From positions 4,464,001 to 4,528,000 of the forward strand of contig NZ_CP011112.1 of the NCBI RefSeq assembly GCF_001190945.1: a DNA stretch of 64,000 bases. Reading direction: 5' to 3'. This document shows, in pieces, positions 48,612 through 57,169 of this stretch. Origin of the DNA: Luteipulveratus mongoliensis. Its GTDB lineage: Bacteria > Actinomycetota > Actinomycetes > Actinomycetales > Dermatophilaceae. Made by a program: the position numbers and the translations under genes. The notes below the pieces were generated by a model, which saw only the letters and a program-made list of their open reading frames with translations, was not told where the DNA came from and made no database searches. Numbering within the stretch: the stretch's first letter is position 1; each line of letters opens with the position of its first letter.

Positions 48612-48830
48612 GCGGGCCTCCTTCCGGGTGAGTGCCGGTCGATCCGGGCCCAGACATGAAGAGAGCCCCGGCGCAGATGCGCGGGGCTCAGTCAGCGGGA
48701 AACCCGCCTGACGTCGCAGGCGATCACTCGCCGTGCTGCCTAGCTCACCTGTGCTGGTCGCTCGCTCCTGGCGAGGCCTTCGATCGCGGTCCTTGCGGAC
48801 CTCGACAACCGGCGGTCATTGGTAGGCCTC
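48612..48830 (-). promoter_or_regulatory. rplJ leader RNA (L10 autoregulation region)
   Basis: About 220 nt of non-coding leader before rplJ, as known for L10 operons where L10(L12)4 binds its own mRNA. It contains a terminator-like hairpin GAGCCCC...GGGGCTC (48689-48663 on the minus strand, with an inner CGCGCA/TGCGCC stem). Further upstream is a stretch rich in short helices (AGCGAGCGACC and others). I cannot fold it precisely. The 5' boundary is a guess. Confidence 0.55.
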
Positions 48831-48947
48831 AGGGTACGGGTGGGCGCGGGCTGAGACCAAATCGAGCCGGTCGTACGACGTGGGTCACGTCAAGTGACGT
48901 CCGCAGCGTCCTACTCCCCAGAGACACTACTGACCGGGGAGGAACCG

Positions 48948-49793
48948 ATGAGCGACTCAGATCTGCACGAGCTCGAGGACCGGCTGCGCTCCGAGTACGA
49001 CGCGTGGTCACCAGCGGAGCCCGACCGTGCGGCGCTCGTAGGGCGAGCCCGTGAGCGGGCCGGCGCACTGCGCCGAAGGCGGACGATAGCCACCGGCGCG
49101 GTCGCCGTCGGTGGAGTGGCCGCGATCACCGCCGCTTCCGTATTCGCCGGCCAGCTCTCACGGGACAGCACCTCGATCCGGCCCGGCTCGCGAATCAGTT
49201 CAGTCACCGAGACACGGTCAGCTCCCCTGGACGCCGCCACGCTGCTGCCTCACGCCAGCCAGTTGGAGGGGATGCAGTACCACGCGACCACGGCGCCCGG
49301 AGCACGCAATACGGACACGTCACAGGTGAGAGCCGGCCGCGAGCCCAAGGTCGCCGGCCAGATATGTGGCGGCCGGAATACGGGTCATCCCGTGCCGATC
49401 AGCTCGATCAACGATTGGACGAGCTCGAGTCCAGCGATGTACTTCGCCATGAACGCCATCGCGCGGTACGCGTGGGCGGACGCGCCCATCGCGTTTGATG
49501 AGGCCAAGCGAAAAGCCTCCCCATGTTCCTGGAGTGCTAAGGACAACGCCGGCGTGATCAGTGACGTGACCATCGGAATCGTGCCGGAGGCTCCTTCGAC
49601 TGATTCCTTCACCGTCACCCAGTTCCGTGGACGGTCCGTCACCGTGGTCCGTCGCGTCGAGGGATACATCGTCAGCTCGGTGTTCACGAACAACCTCTCG
49701 GGTTCCACACCGACACGGACACTTCGCCTCAAAGCTCTTGAGGCCACCAACGTCATGGCGACAAACCTCAGGGCTCAGGGGTTGGTGAAGTGA
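48948..49793 (+). CDS. Membrane protein paired with a SigE-family sigma factor (module 1)
   Basis: 281 residues from ATG 48948, with GGGGAGGA upstream. A short cytoplasmic head (EPDRAALVGRARERAGALRRRR) precedes one membrane helix (about 48-66) and an extracytoplasmic domain of about 210 residues with two Cys (QICGG and ASPCSW). It lacks the zinc anti-sigma HxxxCxxC motif. Its stop overlaps the sigma gene start (GTGA). The layout matches 52469-53458. The likely role is as regulator or sensor of the coupled sigma factor, by position. Confidence 0.75.
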   Translation: MSDSDLHELEDRLRSEYDAWSPAEPDRAALVGRARERAGALRRRRTIATGAVAVGGVAAITAASVFAGQLSRDSTSIRPGSRISSVTETRSAPLDAATLLPHASQLEGMQYHATTAPGARNTDTSQVRAGREPKVAGQICGGRNTGHPVPISSINDWTSSSPAMYFAMNAIARYAWADAPIAFDEAKRKASPCSWSAKDNAGVISDVTIGIVPEAPSTDSFTVTQFRGRSVTVVRRVEGYIVSSVFTNNLSGSTPTRTLRLKALEATNVMATNLRAQGLVK

Positions 49794-50341
49794 CCATGGG
49801 ACTGTTCGCTCGCCGTACGCCCAACGAGACTGCGCTCACGGAGCTGCTCGACCGGGACCTGACTCGCCTCTTCGGACTGGCGATGTCCATGACCGGCAAC
49901 CGGTACGACGCGGAGGACCTGGTCCAGGAGACGCTCGCGAAGGTCATCGACAAGTGGGACCAGGTGGACGCGAGCACCAACCCGGGCGCCTACGTACGAC
50001 GCATGCTCGCCAACACCTACATCTCGCAGCGGCGCAGGTTCGCCAGTCATGAGGTCGTCTCCGACGACGCGGTGTCCGGAGGACTTCGAGCGGTGCCCGA
50101 CCCACAGGAGCGGCTGGTCGATCGCGATCTGCTGCGCTCCATGGTGACCACGCTGCCTCGCCAGCAGCGGGTGATCGTGGCGCTGCGCTACTACGAGGAC
50201 CAGTCGGTCAAGGAAGTCGCGCAGATCATGGAGATCTCCGAGGCCGCCGTGCGCAGCAGCTGCCACAAGGCCCTGACCTCTCTGCGCGAACGCGCTCGAT
50301 CGCAGCCAGGCGTCACCCAGCCGCAGGTCCGGGGCGCCTGA
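49790..50341 (+). CDS. SigE-family ECF RNA polymerase sigma factor (module 1)
   Basis: 183 residues from GTG 49790 (GTGA overlap), or ATG 49796. Region 2: LTRLFGLAMSMTGNRYDAEDLVQETLAKVIDKW. Region 4: LPRQQRVIVALRYYEDQSVKEVAQIM, then helix-turn-helix SEAAVRSSCHKALTSLRE. This is the SACE/SigE subfamily common in actinobacteria. It would direct transcription of an unknown regulon, possibly its own operon. It is coupled to the membrane protein gene in front of it. Confidence 0.92.
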   Translation: MTMGLFARRTPNETALTELLDRDLTRLFGLAMSMTGNRYDAEDLVQETLAKVIDKWDQVDASTNPGAYVRRMLANTYISQRRRFASHEVVSDDAVSGGLRAVPDPQERLVDRDLLRSMVTTLPRQQRVIVALRYYEDQSVKEVAQIMEISEAAVRSSCHKALTSLRERARSQPGVTQPQVRGA

Positions 50342-50377
50342 CAGCTGGGGTCACCACTCGGCGTGCGACGGCCGGGG

Positions 50378-51388
50378 TCATGGACAGGTCGCCTCACACG
50401 TGGGCACCGCATCCGGGTCATACGATCCGCTGCCGGTCTCCGAGTCCGGACCAGGCATGCGAGCGAAGGCCTTGTCGGCAGATTCGACCTGGCTCGCGGG
50501 CGGCTGGATGATCGAGAACGGCACTCCCCACCGGGTGTAGCTGATCGTCATGGAGTCAGGCATGTCCTTGTCCTCTGCTGACTCATCGCCAACCGCCTTG
50601 AGGACGTCTGCGACAGAGCCGAAGTCGACCGTGACCTTGACCAGTCGGTCCTGCTGGTCGAGCCAGAAGCGGTAGCCAACGTGCTTGCCCGCCGTCTTCT
50701 TGCGTACGGTCGCCAGCTCGCGCTTCATCTCGGGGTCGTTAGCGCCTCCCAGCAACTTCACCGCCGAGAGCTGCTGCTCCAGCACGAGCGAGAACGGCAC
50801 CTTGGCGGCGTACCGCGTCGTGCGGACTCCGCCGACCAGCTCCGGGCCTTCCGACGTCGACTGGGTGTGGCGCATCAGCTCCAGCTGCGCGCCCGGACCT
50901 TGGCCGGCTGCTCCCTGCAGGGAGGCGAAGCCGATCTGGGCGAACGGGTTCTTGGACGAGGCGTCGATGCGGATCCACTTCTTGCTGATCTCCGGGCTCT
51001 TCATGAAGATGACGCCGTCGATGACTCGCATCTCGTCGCCGCGCCCCATGTCCATCCGCAGGTCGTTGCGCGTGGGGCTGACGATGAGCTGATCCAGCCG
51101 CATGTCCTCGTCGCCGGCCGGGGCGTCCATGACGACCCGGACGTACTTCGCCTTGGCCATGGCCGCGTTCACTCGAGTGAAGAGCGCGGTCGAGTCGACC
51201 TTCTGGCCGGCGGTGGGCGGTGCCGGCGGCGTCGCCCGGACAGCGGTGGCCGTCGCGGTTGGCGACGCCTTCGTCGTACGGCTCGGCCCCGCACCCGGTG
51301 CAGACACGTCACCGCAGGCGGCGAGCGCTGTGACGACGGTGAGTGCGAGCGCTGGAGCGGCCACTCGGCGTACGACAGATCGACTCAT
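50378..51388 (-). CDS. Lipoprotein, LppX/LprAFG-like
   Basis: 336 residues. Signal peptide with lipobox LTALAAC (Cys25), so it is anchored on the outer face of the membrane. A Thr/Pro/Ala-rich linker (30-62) follows. Then comes a domain opening STALFTRVNAAMAKAKYVRVVMD with the DLRMDMGRGDEMRVIDGVIFMKSPE strand pattern of LppX/LprG lipid-carrier or DUF-type lipoproteins. The C-terminus has a two-Cys tail (TCEATC). It is probably a lipid or ligand carrier in the cell envelope. It lies on the opposite strand between the two sigma modules. Confidence 0.8.
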   Translation of the reverse strand: MSRSVVRRVAAPALALTVVTALAACGDVSAPGAGPSRTTKASPTATATAVRATPPAPPTAGQKVDSTALFTRVNAAMAKAKYVRVVMDAPAGDEDMRLDQLIVSPTRNDLRMDMGRGDEMRVIDGVIFMKSPEISKKWIRIDASSKNPFAQIGFASLQGAAGQGPGAQLELMRHTQSTSEGPELVGGVRTTRYAAKVPFSLVLEQQLSAVKLLGGANDPEMKRELATVRKKTAGKHVGYRFWLDQQDRLVKVTVDFGSVADVLKAVGDESAEDKDMPDSMTISYTRWGVPFSIIQPPASQVESADKAFARMPGPDSETGSGSYDPDAVPTCEATCP

Positions 51389-51581
51389 TGGTGGACCCCC
51401 ACTTCACGGGACGACCGGGTGAGGCCGGTCGTCTGCCAGCACGCGACGCGAACCCCTTCGGCGCGTGGTGAGCACACGGTAGGGCGCGCGACGCGCAGTC
51501 CGCCGATGCCGGCGAATTCCTGTGACTTCGACGGCGACTCGTCAGGAATTGCCCTCGCCGGCTGGTGTCGGTGGCTGCACC

Positions 51582-51587
51582 TAGCGT
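51582..51587 (+). promoter_or_regulatory. -10 box for a leaderless PEP-mutase-family transcript
   Basis: TAGCGT ends seven bases before the ATG at 51595, and there is no ribosome binding site. This is the same arrangement as at rmlB and suggests a leaderless mRNA. Confidence 0.4.
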
Positions 51588-51594
51588 TCGGCGT

Positions 51595-52389
51595 ATGACG
51601 ACAGATCTCGCCTCGCGCTTCCATGCCCTCCACCAGGACGTCCTCGTCCTGCCCAACTGCTGGGACGCGGCCACCGCGCGCGTGATCGAGGCTGCTGGGG
51701 CTCCCGCGCTCGCCACGACCAGCGCGGCGGTGGCCTGGGCGCTCGGACAGCCGGACGGCAACCGCCTGGACCGCGACCTCATGCTGCAAAACCTGCGACG
51801 GATCACCGCGGCCGTCTCCGTGCCGGTGACGAGCGACATCGAGGGCGGCTTCGGCGAGGGCGACGCGGCGCTCGCGGAGACCACGCGACTGGTGATCGAC
51901 GCGGGTGCCGTCGGGGTCAACCTCGAGGACACGTACGACGGTGGCTTCCGGTCCTTGGAAGACGCCGCCCATCGCGTCGGCGTCGTGCGCAAGGCGGCCG
52001 AGCAGGCCGGCGTCGACCTCTTCATCAACGCCCGCACCGACTCCTACCTCGCGGGCACCAACGATGTCGACGACACCCTCGCCCGAGCGGCCGCGTATCT
52101 CGACGCCGGTGCCAGCGGCATCTTCGTCCCGGGCACCGGTGACCTGGAGCTGATCAGCCGGCTGACGTCAGAGATCAAGGCGCCCGTCAACGTCCTCGTC
52201 GGGCCTGGGTCTCCCTCGGTCCCCGAGCTGAAGGACGCCGGCGTACGACGGGTGTCGGCCGGGTCCTCACTGGCGAGTTCGGTCTTCGGGCACGTCTCCC
52301 GGGCCGCACACGAGATGCTGGAGAAGGGCACCTACACCGAGATGGGCGAGGCGCTGAACTGGGGCGAGATGAACGACCTGTTCACCTGA
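51595..52389 (+). CDS. Isocitrate lyase/PEP mutase superfamily protein
   Basis: 264 residues from ATG 51595. TIM barrel: NCWDAATARVIEAAGAPALAT, the metal-site segment TSDIEGGFGEGD, GVNLEDTYDGG, FINARTDSYL and GIFVPGTGDLELI. This is the PEP-mutase-like branch, cleaving or forming a C-C or C-P bond next to a carboxylate. The catalytic KCGH loop of isocitrate and methylisocitrate lyases is absent, so those two activities are unlikely. The substrate is not known. Single gene. Confidence 0.87.
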   Translation: MTTDLASRFHALHQDVLVLPNCWDAATARVIEAAGAPALATTSAAVAWALGQPDGNRLDRDLMLQNLRRITAAVSVPVTSDIEGGFGEGDAALAETTRLVIDAGAVGVNLEDTYDGGFRSLEDAAHRVGVVRKAAEQAGVDLFINARTDSYLAGTNDVDDTLARAAAYLDAGASGIFVPGTGDLELISRLTSEIKAPVNVLVGPGSPSVPELKDAGVRRVSAGSSLASSVFGHVSRAAHEMLEKGTYTEMGEALNWGEMNDLFT

Positions 52390-52468
52390 TGCAGCGGATC
52401 GGTGGGTCTCGCGCGTCATCAGTCGAGCGGACCGACCGATCACTACCATCACTCGGGGGGAGGGTCTG

Positions 52469-53458
52469 ATGCGCGGAGCTGACGAGACTGACGCCGAGAC
52501 CTTGCTACAAGCACGGCTCAGCAGATGGTCCATCGAGCCTGGGGACGCCGGTCCAGTAGTGGACCGGGCGCGTCGAACGGCCTCCCGGAAGGCACGGCTT
52601 CGCAACACAGTCGTCCTGACCACGTCTGTCCTGATGTGCGTCGCGCTCATGGTCGGTGCGGCGGCGGTGAAACATGGCCTGGGGCCACTGACGTCCGTCG
52701 CATCGATCACCGATGGCTCCCTGCCCATTCCCGTCCCGCTGCCGGACCGCACCACAAGCGGAGCCACACCCTCGGGTCAGTCCGATCCCGGCAGGTACGC
52801 CTACCGCATGGAATCGACCTTCGCCGCAGGCACGTTCGGGGGCCACCATTGGGAGAGGGACGGCGCTCAGCAGGGCACGGCGTACAACCTCGGTTTTCCG
52901 TCTCCTGGAATGAACTGCTCCGATCAACGCAGCGCTGACCAGCTCTCGTCCATCCAGCAGGTCCGACGCGACACGTCCCGCGTGCTGATCGGGACCATCG
53001 CCGGTTATCAGACCAGCACCGGCTTCAGAGTCCTGCCTGCTGTCGCCGCTAACACGTCTGCCTGCCGCTGGCCGTCCGGTCAGCGGCCGACGGCCTTCCT
53101 CTGGGCAGGTCACGACGACGCGAATCATCTGCTCGCGCTGATACCCGCTGACCCCGTCGCCTCGCTGCGCACCGGAACGATGTCCGGGGCGCCCCCTCCC
53201 GACGGATCGCCCGCTGCCGTGCTCGCGGCCGCCCGTGTCGGGGACCTCGTGGTCTACGGCGTCAGTTACGACCCCGACCAGTCCGCGGCCATCGCAGCAG
53301 CGACGTCGATGGTGCTCGCGACGGAGTCGGAGCTGCGCCTCTCGAGCTACGGGCCGGCGCACAGCCAGCCTGTCGCCGGCAGTCGGCAAACGCATCCGCC
53401 GACACGTTCCCCGGAGGACGGGATCGCGATCGATCCCCGTGCCGGGCAGGGGGGTTGA
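52469..53458 (+). CDS. Membrane protein paired with a SigE-family sigma factor (module 2)
   Basis: 329 residues from ATG 52469, with GGGGGGAGGG upstream. Layout as in module 1: cytoplasmic head with LSRWSIEPGDAGPVVDRARR, basic KARLR, one membrane helix (about 47-67), then a Ser/Thr/Pro linker and an extracytoplasmic domain with two Cys (GMNCSDQ and TSACRW). The shared W-S-x-EP-(n)-RAR-(n)-RxR pattern suggests common descent with 48948-49793. No zinc anti-sigma motif. It is one base ahead of the sigma gene. Confidence 0.72.
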   Translation: MRGADETDAETLLQARLSRWSIEPGDAGPVVDRARRTASRKARLRNTVVLTTSVLMCVALMVGAAAVKHGLGPLTSVASITDGSLPIPVPLPDRTTSGATPSGQSDPGRYAYRMESTFAAGTFGGHHWERDGAQQGTAYNLGFPSPGMNCSDQRSADQLSSIQQVRRDTSRVLIGTIAGYQTSTGFRVLPAVAANTSACRWPSGQRPTAFLWAGHDDANHLLALIPADPVASLRTGTMSGAPPPDGSPAAVLAAARVGDLVVYGVSYDPDQSAAIAAATSMVLATESELRLSSYGPAHSQPVAGSRQTHPPTRSPEDGIAIDPRAGQGG

Positions 53459-53459
53459 G

Positions 53460-54005
53460 ATGCGATCCGCGACCGATCCGGAAGCCGCCACATATGTCAC
53501 TGCGGCCTATCCCCGACTGATGAACCTGGCCGGCGCCCTGACGGGCAATCGTCACGATGCACAGGATCTCGTCCAGGACACCATGGCCACCGTGCTCATC
53601 AAGTGGCACAAGGTCCGTGCCGCGACCAACCAGGATGCTTATGTTCGACGCGTGCTGGTCAACCGCTATGTGTCGAAGAAGCGGCTTCGCTCGGCCTCGG
53701 AGATCGTCTCCCACGATGCGGTGACCAGGGACCGCGCCTCTGAACCACTCGTGGATATCGAGTCGCGCGACGAGATGATGGAGCTGCTCTGGCGTCTGCC
53801 CAGAGTCCAGCGCACGGTGCTGGTGCTGCGCTTCTACGAAGATCTCTCCGACGCACAGATCGCCCAGACACTGTCCTGTCGTGAGGGCACCGTCCGTTCC
53901 AACGCGTCACGCGCCCTCGCCAGCCTTCGAGAGGAGCTCGGGTCCGTGCGAGCGTGCCAGCGTACGGACTCGGCGCAGGCGCCGTTGCCAGCGTCGGCCG
54001 GCTGA
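53460..54005 (+). CDS. SigE-family ECF RNA polymerase sigma factor (module 2)
   Basis: 181 residues from ATG 53460, with a G-rich ribosome binding site. The frame is open to 53235 but overlaps the preceding gene. Region 2 ends LAGALTGNRHDAQDLVQDTMATVLIKW; region 4 has LPRVQRTVLVLRFYEDLSDAQIAQTL then CREGTVRSNASRALASLRE. It is a paralogue of the 49790 sigma factor (shared GNR.DA.DLVQ.T.A.V..KW). Target promoters unknown. Confidence 0.91.
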   Translation: MRSATDPEAATYVTAAYPRLMNLAGALTGNRHDAQDLVQDTMATVLIKWHKVRAATNQDAYVRRVLVNRYVSKKRLRSASEIVSHDAVTRDRASEPLVDIESRDEMMELLWRLPRVQRTVLVLRFYEDLSDAQIAQTLSCREGTVRSNASRALASLREELGSVRACQRTDSAQAPLPASAG

Positions 54006-54090
54006 CAACGCCCGTCCCGCACAGCGCTCCGACGTCTCGAACTGTGCTTGGCTCATCGTGACGATGCCAGACACGAGGGAGTGACGTCGG

Positions 54091-55575
54091 ATGACTGACC
54101 GCACGCCGGATCTCTATATCGCCGGCGACTGGGTGCACTCATCCGACGGCGGCACTCGAGAGCTGACCAATCCCGCGAACGGCGAGGTCTTCGCCGTCGT
54201 CGACGAGGCCACACCGGCTGATGCGACGCGTGCGGTGGCAGCAGCGAGGTCAGCTTTCGACCAAGGCGACTGGCCCGCCACTCCGGTCAACGAGCGCGCT
54301 GCCCTCCTCGATCGGATCGCCGACCTGCTCGAGCGGGACAAGGAAGCGCTGGCGCGCATCGAGACCGAGGACACCGGAAAGACCCTGGTCGAGAGCCGCA
54401 TCGACATCGACGACGTCGTCTCGGTGTTCCGCTACTACAGCCGGCTCGTCGGCATCGAGTCGGACCGGCTCGTCGATGTCGGAGATCCCGACGTCATGAG
54501 CACCGTCGTCCGGGAGCCGATCGGCGTCTGCGTCCTGATCGCGCCCTGGAACTACCCGCTGCTGCAGATGTCCTGGAAGGTCGCTCCCGCGCTGGCCGCC
54601 GGCTGCACCATGGTGGCCAAGCCGAGCGAGGTGACACCGCTCAGCACCATCGCCTTCGTCAGGTTGATCGAGGAGGCGGGCGCGCCGGCCGGGGTGGTCA
54701 ACCTGGTGCAGGGCAGCGGCGCGACGTTAGGAGCGGCTCTGACCGAGACTCCCGATGTCGACCTCATCTCCTTCACCGGTGGCCTCGCGACGGGACGCAT
54801 CGTGGCGAAGGCCGCGGCCCAGCAGGTGACCCGATGCGCGGTCGAGCTCGGCGGCAAGAACCCGCACATCGTCTTCGCCGACACCGAGTGGGAGAGCTCG
54901 GTCGACCAGGTACTGACCGGCGTGTTCCTGCACTCCGGGCAGGTCTGCTCGGCCGGCACACGACTGATCATCGAGGAGTCGATCGCCGACGACTTCGTGG
55001 CCGCACTCGCCGCGCGGGCCGCGACCATCCGGATGGGCGACGGGCTGGATCCCGCCAGCGAGACCGGCCCGTTGGTCTCTCAGGACCACCTGGCCAAGGT
55101 CGAGGCGTACGTCGCGCTCGGCATCTCCGAAGGCGCCACGCTCGTGACGGGCGGCTCCCGTCCGACCGATCCTTCGCTCGCGAAGGGCAGCTTCTACCTG
55201 CCCACGATCTTGGACAGGTGCGACCGAACGATGCGCATCGTCCAGGAGGAGACGTTCGGACCCATCCTCACGGTCGAGCGCTTCACCACCGAGGAGGAGG
55301 CGATCCGGCTCGGCAACGACACCGAGTACGGCCTCGCCGCCGGCGTACGAACGTCGGACCCGGGGCGGGGAGAGCGAGTCGCGAGAGCGCTCCGCCACGG
55401 CACGGTCTGGCTCAACGACTTCGGCTACTACACCGCGGCAGCCGAGTGGGGTGGCTTCAAGAAATCGGGCAACGGGCGCGAGCTCGGGCCCGCGGGACTG
55501 GCGGAGTACCAGGAGCTGAAGCACATCTGGCGCAACACCGCACCCAAGCCGGCGGGGTGGTTCAAGGGCGACTGA
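54091..55575 (+). CDS. betB: Aldehyde dehydrogenase, betaine-aldehyde type
   Basis: 494 residues with GAGGGAG upstream. NAD-dependent ALDH: APWNYPLLQMSWKVAPALAAG, general base Glu in VELGGKNPH, and nucleophile Cys in FLHSGQVCSAGTRL. The C-terminus is WGGFKKSGNGRELG. It oxidises betaine aldehyde or a similar amino-aldehyde. With the APC permease and GMC oxidoreductase behind it, a choline-to-glycine-betaine operon is the best reading, although the precise substrate is inferred from context. Confidence 0.9.
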   Translation: MTDRTPDLYIAGDWVHSSDGGTRELTNPANGEVFAVVDEATPADATRAVAAARSAFDQGDWPATPVNERAALLDRIADLLERDKEALARIETEDTGKTLVESRIDIDDVVSVFRYYSRLVGIESDRLVDVGDPDVMSTVVREPIGVCVLIAPWNYPLLQMSWKVAPALAAGCTMVAKPSEVTPLSTIAFVRLIEEAGAPAGVVNLVQGSGATLGAALTETPDVDLISFTGGLATGRIVAKAAAQQVTRCAVELGGKNPHIVFADTEWESSVDQVLTGVFLHSGQVCSAGTRLIIEESIADDFVAALAARAATIRMGDGLDPASETGPLVSQDHLAKVEAYVALGISEGATLVTGGSRPTDPSLAKGSFYLPTILDRCDRTMRIVQEETFGPILTVERFTTEEEAIRLGNDTEYGLAAGVRTSDPGRGERVARALRHGTVWLNDFGYYTAAAEWGGFKKSGNGRELGPAGLAEYQELKHIWRNTAPKPAGWFKGD

Positions 55576-55639
55576 CCGTTTGTCGGCACCGCCCCGGACA
55601 GTCCGGCTGCGGCGAACCTTCCCGAGAGGCACGCGCACG

Positions 55640-57163
55640 ATGACAGCTCAGGCAGAGCACGAATCCGCTACCGACACCGGCATGGAGGAACTCGGCTATC
55701 GCCAGTCCCTCGACCGCAGCATCGGCAAGTTCGCCAGCTTTGCCGCCGGGGTCAGCTACATCTCGATCCTGACCGGCACGTTCCAGCTCTTCTACTTCGG
55801 CTTCGGCACGGCGGGTCCGGCCTATCTCTGGTCCTGGCCGCTGGTCTTCGTAGGCCAGCTGGCGGTCGCGCTCTGCTTCATGGAGCTCGCGGCGAAGTAT
55901 CCCGTGGCCGGCTCCGTCTACAACTGGTCCAAGCTCCTCGGCAGCAGGGTCGTCGGGTGGACCTCCGGGTGGCTGATGCTCACCGCGTCGATCGTCACGC
56001 TGTCCGCCGTCGTGCTCGCGCTGCAGTCCAACCTCCCCCGGCTGTGGAGTGGCTTCCAGATCATCGGCGACGGGACGGGCGCGAACGACGCTGCCGCCAA
56101 TGCCGTACTCCTCGGCACGATCTGGATCATCTTCACCACGGCGGTCAACGCCTGGAGCGTCAAGCTCATGTCGATGATCAACAGTGCCGGTGTGTTCATC
56201 GAGCTGATCGCCGCCGTGCTGATCGCGATCATCCTCGCCTTCAACATCGAACGCGGCCCGCACGTCTTCTTCTCCAGCAACGGGTACGGCGCCGGCGAGA
56301 GCGGCGGCTACCTCGGCGCCTTCTTGATCGCGTCGCTCGCATCCGGGTATGTGATGTACGGCTTCGACACGGCCAGCTCGCTGGGCGAAGAGACGGTCGA
56401 GCCACGTCGTACGGCGCCGAAGGCGATCCTGCGCGCCATCCTCGCCTCGTTCGTCATCGGCGGCGCGATCCTCGTCTTCGCCATCATGGCCGCGCCCAAC
56501 CTCAAGGACCCCCAGCTCAGCTCCGCCGGCGGCCTGCAGTCCATCGTCCAGGACGTCATGTGGGGTCCTGTCGGCACGATCTTCCTGATCTGCATCATGG
56601 TCGCGGTCACGGTGTGCTCACTCGCGGTGCACACGGCCGCCATCCGGCTGACCTTCGCGATGGCCCGAGACAACGCGCTTCCCTTTGGCGAGAAGCTCGC
56701 TCGCGTGCACCCGAAGCACCAGACGCCGATCGTCCCGGCCGTGATCATCGGTCTGCTGGCCGTCGCCATCCTCGTCGTCAACATCGGGCAGTCGCAGATC
56801 TTCACAGTCCTGACATCGATCGCGATCATCATGATCTATCTGGCCTACCTGATGGTCACCGGACCATTGCTCAAGAAGCGGCTCCAGGGCCAGTGGCCGC
56901 CCGCGGATCTCAAGGCCGGCGGCTACTTCACGATGGGTCGCTGGGGTCTCCCAGTGAACATTCTCGCGGTCGTCTGGGGTGCCGGGATGGCCATCAACCT
57001 CGCGTGGCCGCGAACCGCCGTCTACGGCGACCCCTGGTACAACACGTGGGGCGCCTTCGTCTACATCGGCCTGATCCTCGGCCTCGGACTGCTCTGGTAC
57101 GCCGTCAAGGGCCGCAACCACATCGGCACCCTCGCGTCCCACGCGAGCGAGACGAAGGACTGA
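55640..57163 (+). CDS. APC-superfamily permease (amino acid/choline type)
   Basis: 507 residues from ATG 55640 (frame open to 55580 without homology). About twelve membrane helices, with FAAGVSYISILTGTFQLF, the GVFIELIA stretch and GFDTASSLGEETVEPRRTAP, which are typical of the amino acid-polyamine-choline (BAT1/GABA permease-like) group. It probably imports the substrate oxidised by its neighbours, such as choline. It lies 64 bp after betB and 6 bp before the oxidoreductase. Confidence 0.9.
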   Translation: MTAQAEHESATDTGMEELGYRQSLDRSIGKFASFAAGVSYISILTGTFQLFYFGFGTAGPAYLWSWPLVFVGQLAVALCFMELAAKYPVAGSVYNWSKLLGSRVVGWTSGWLMLTASIVTLSAVVLALQSNLPRLWSGFQIIGDGTGANDAAANAVLLGTIWIIFTTAVNAWSVKLMSMINSAGVFIELIAAVLIAIILAFNIERGPHVFFSSNGYGAGESGGYLGAFLIASLASGYVMYGFDTASSLGEETVEPRRTAPKAILRAILASFVIGGAILVFAIMAAPNLKDPQLSSAGGLQSIVQDVMWGPVGTIFLICIMVAVTVCSLAVHTAAIRLTFAMARDNALPFGEKLARVHPKHQTPIVPAVIIGLLAVAILVVNIGQSQIFTVLTSIAIIMIYLAYLMVTGPLLKKRLQGQWPPADLKAGGYFTMGRWGLPVNILAVVWGAGMAINLAWPRTAVYGDPWYNTWGAFVYIGLILGLGLLWYAVKGRNHIGTLASHASETKD

Positions 57164-57169
57164 ATTCCT

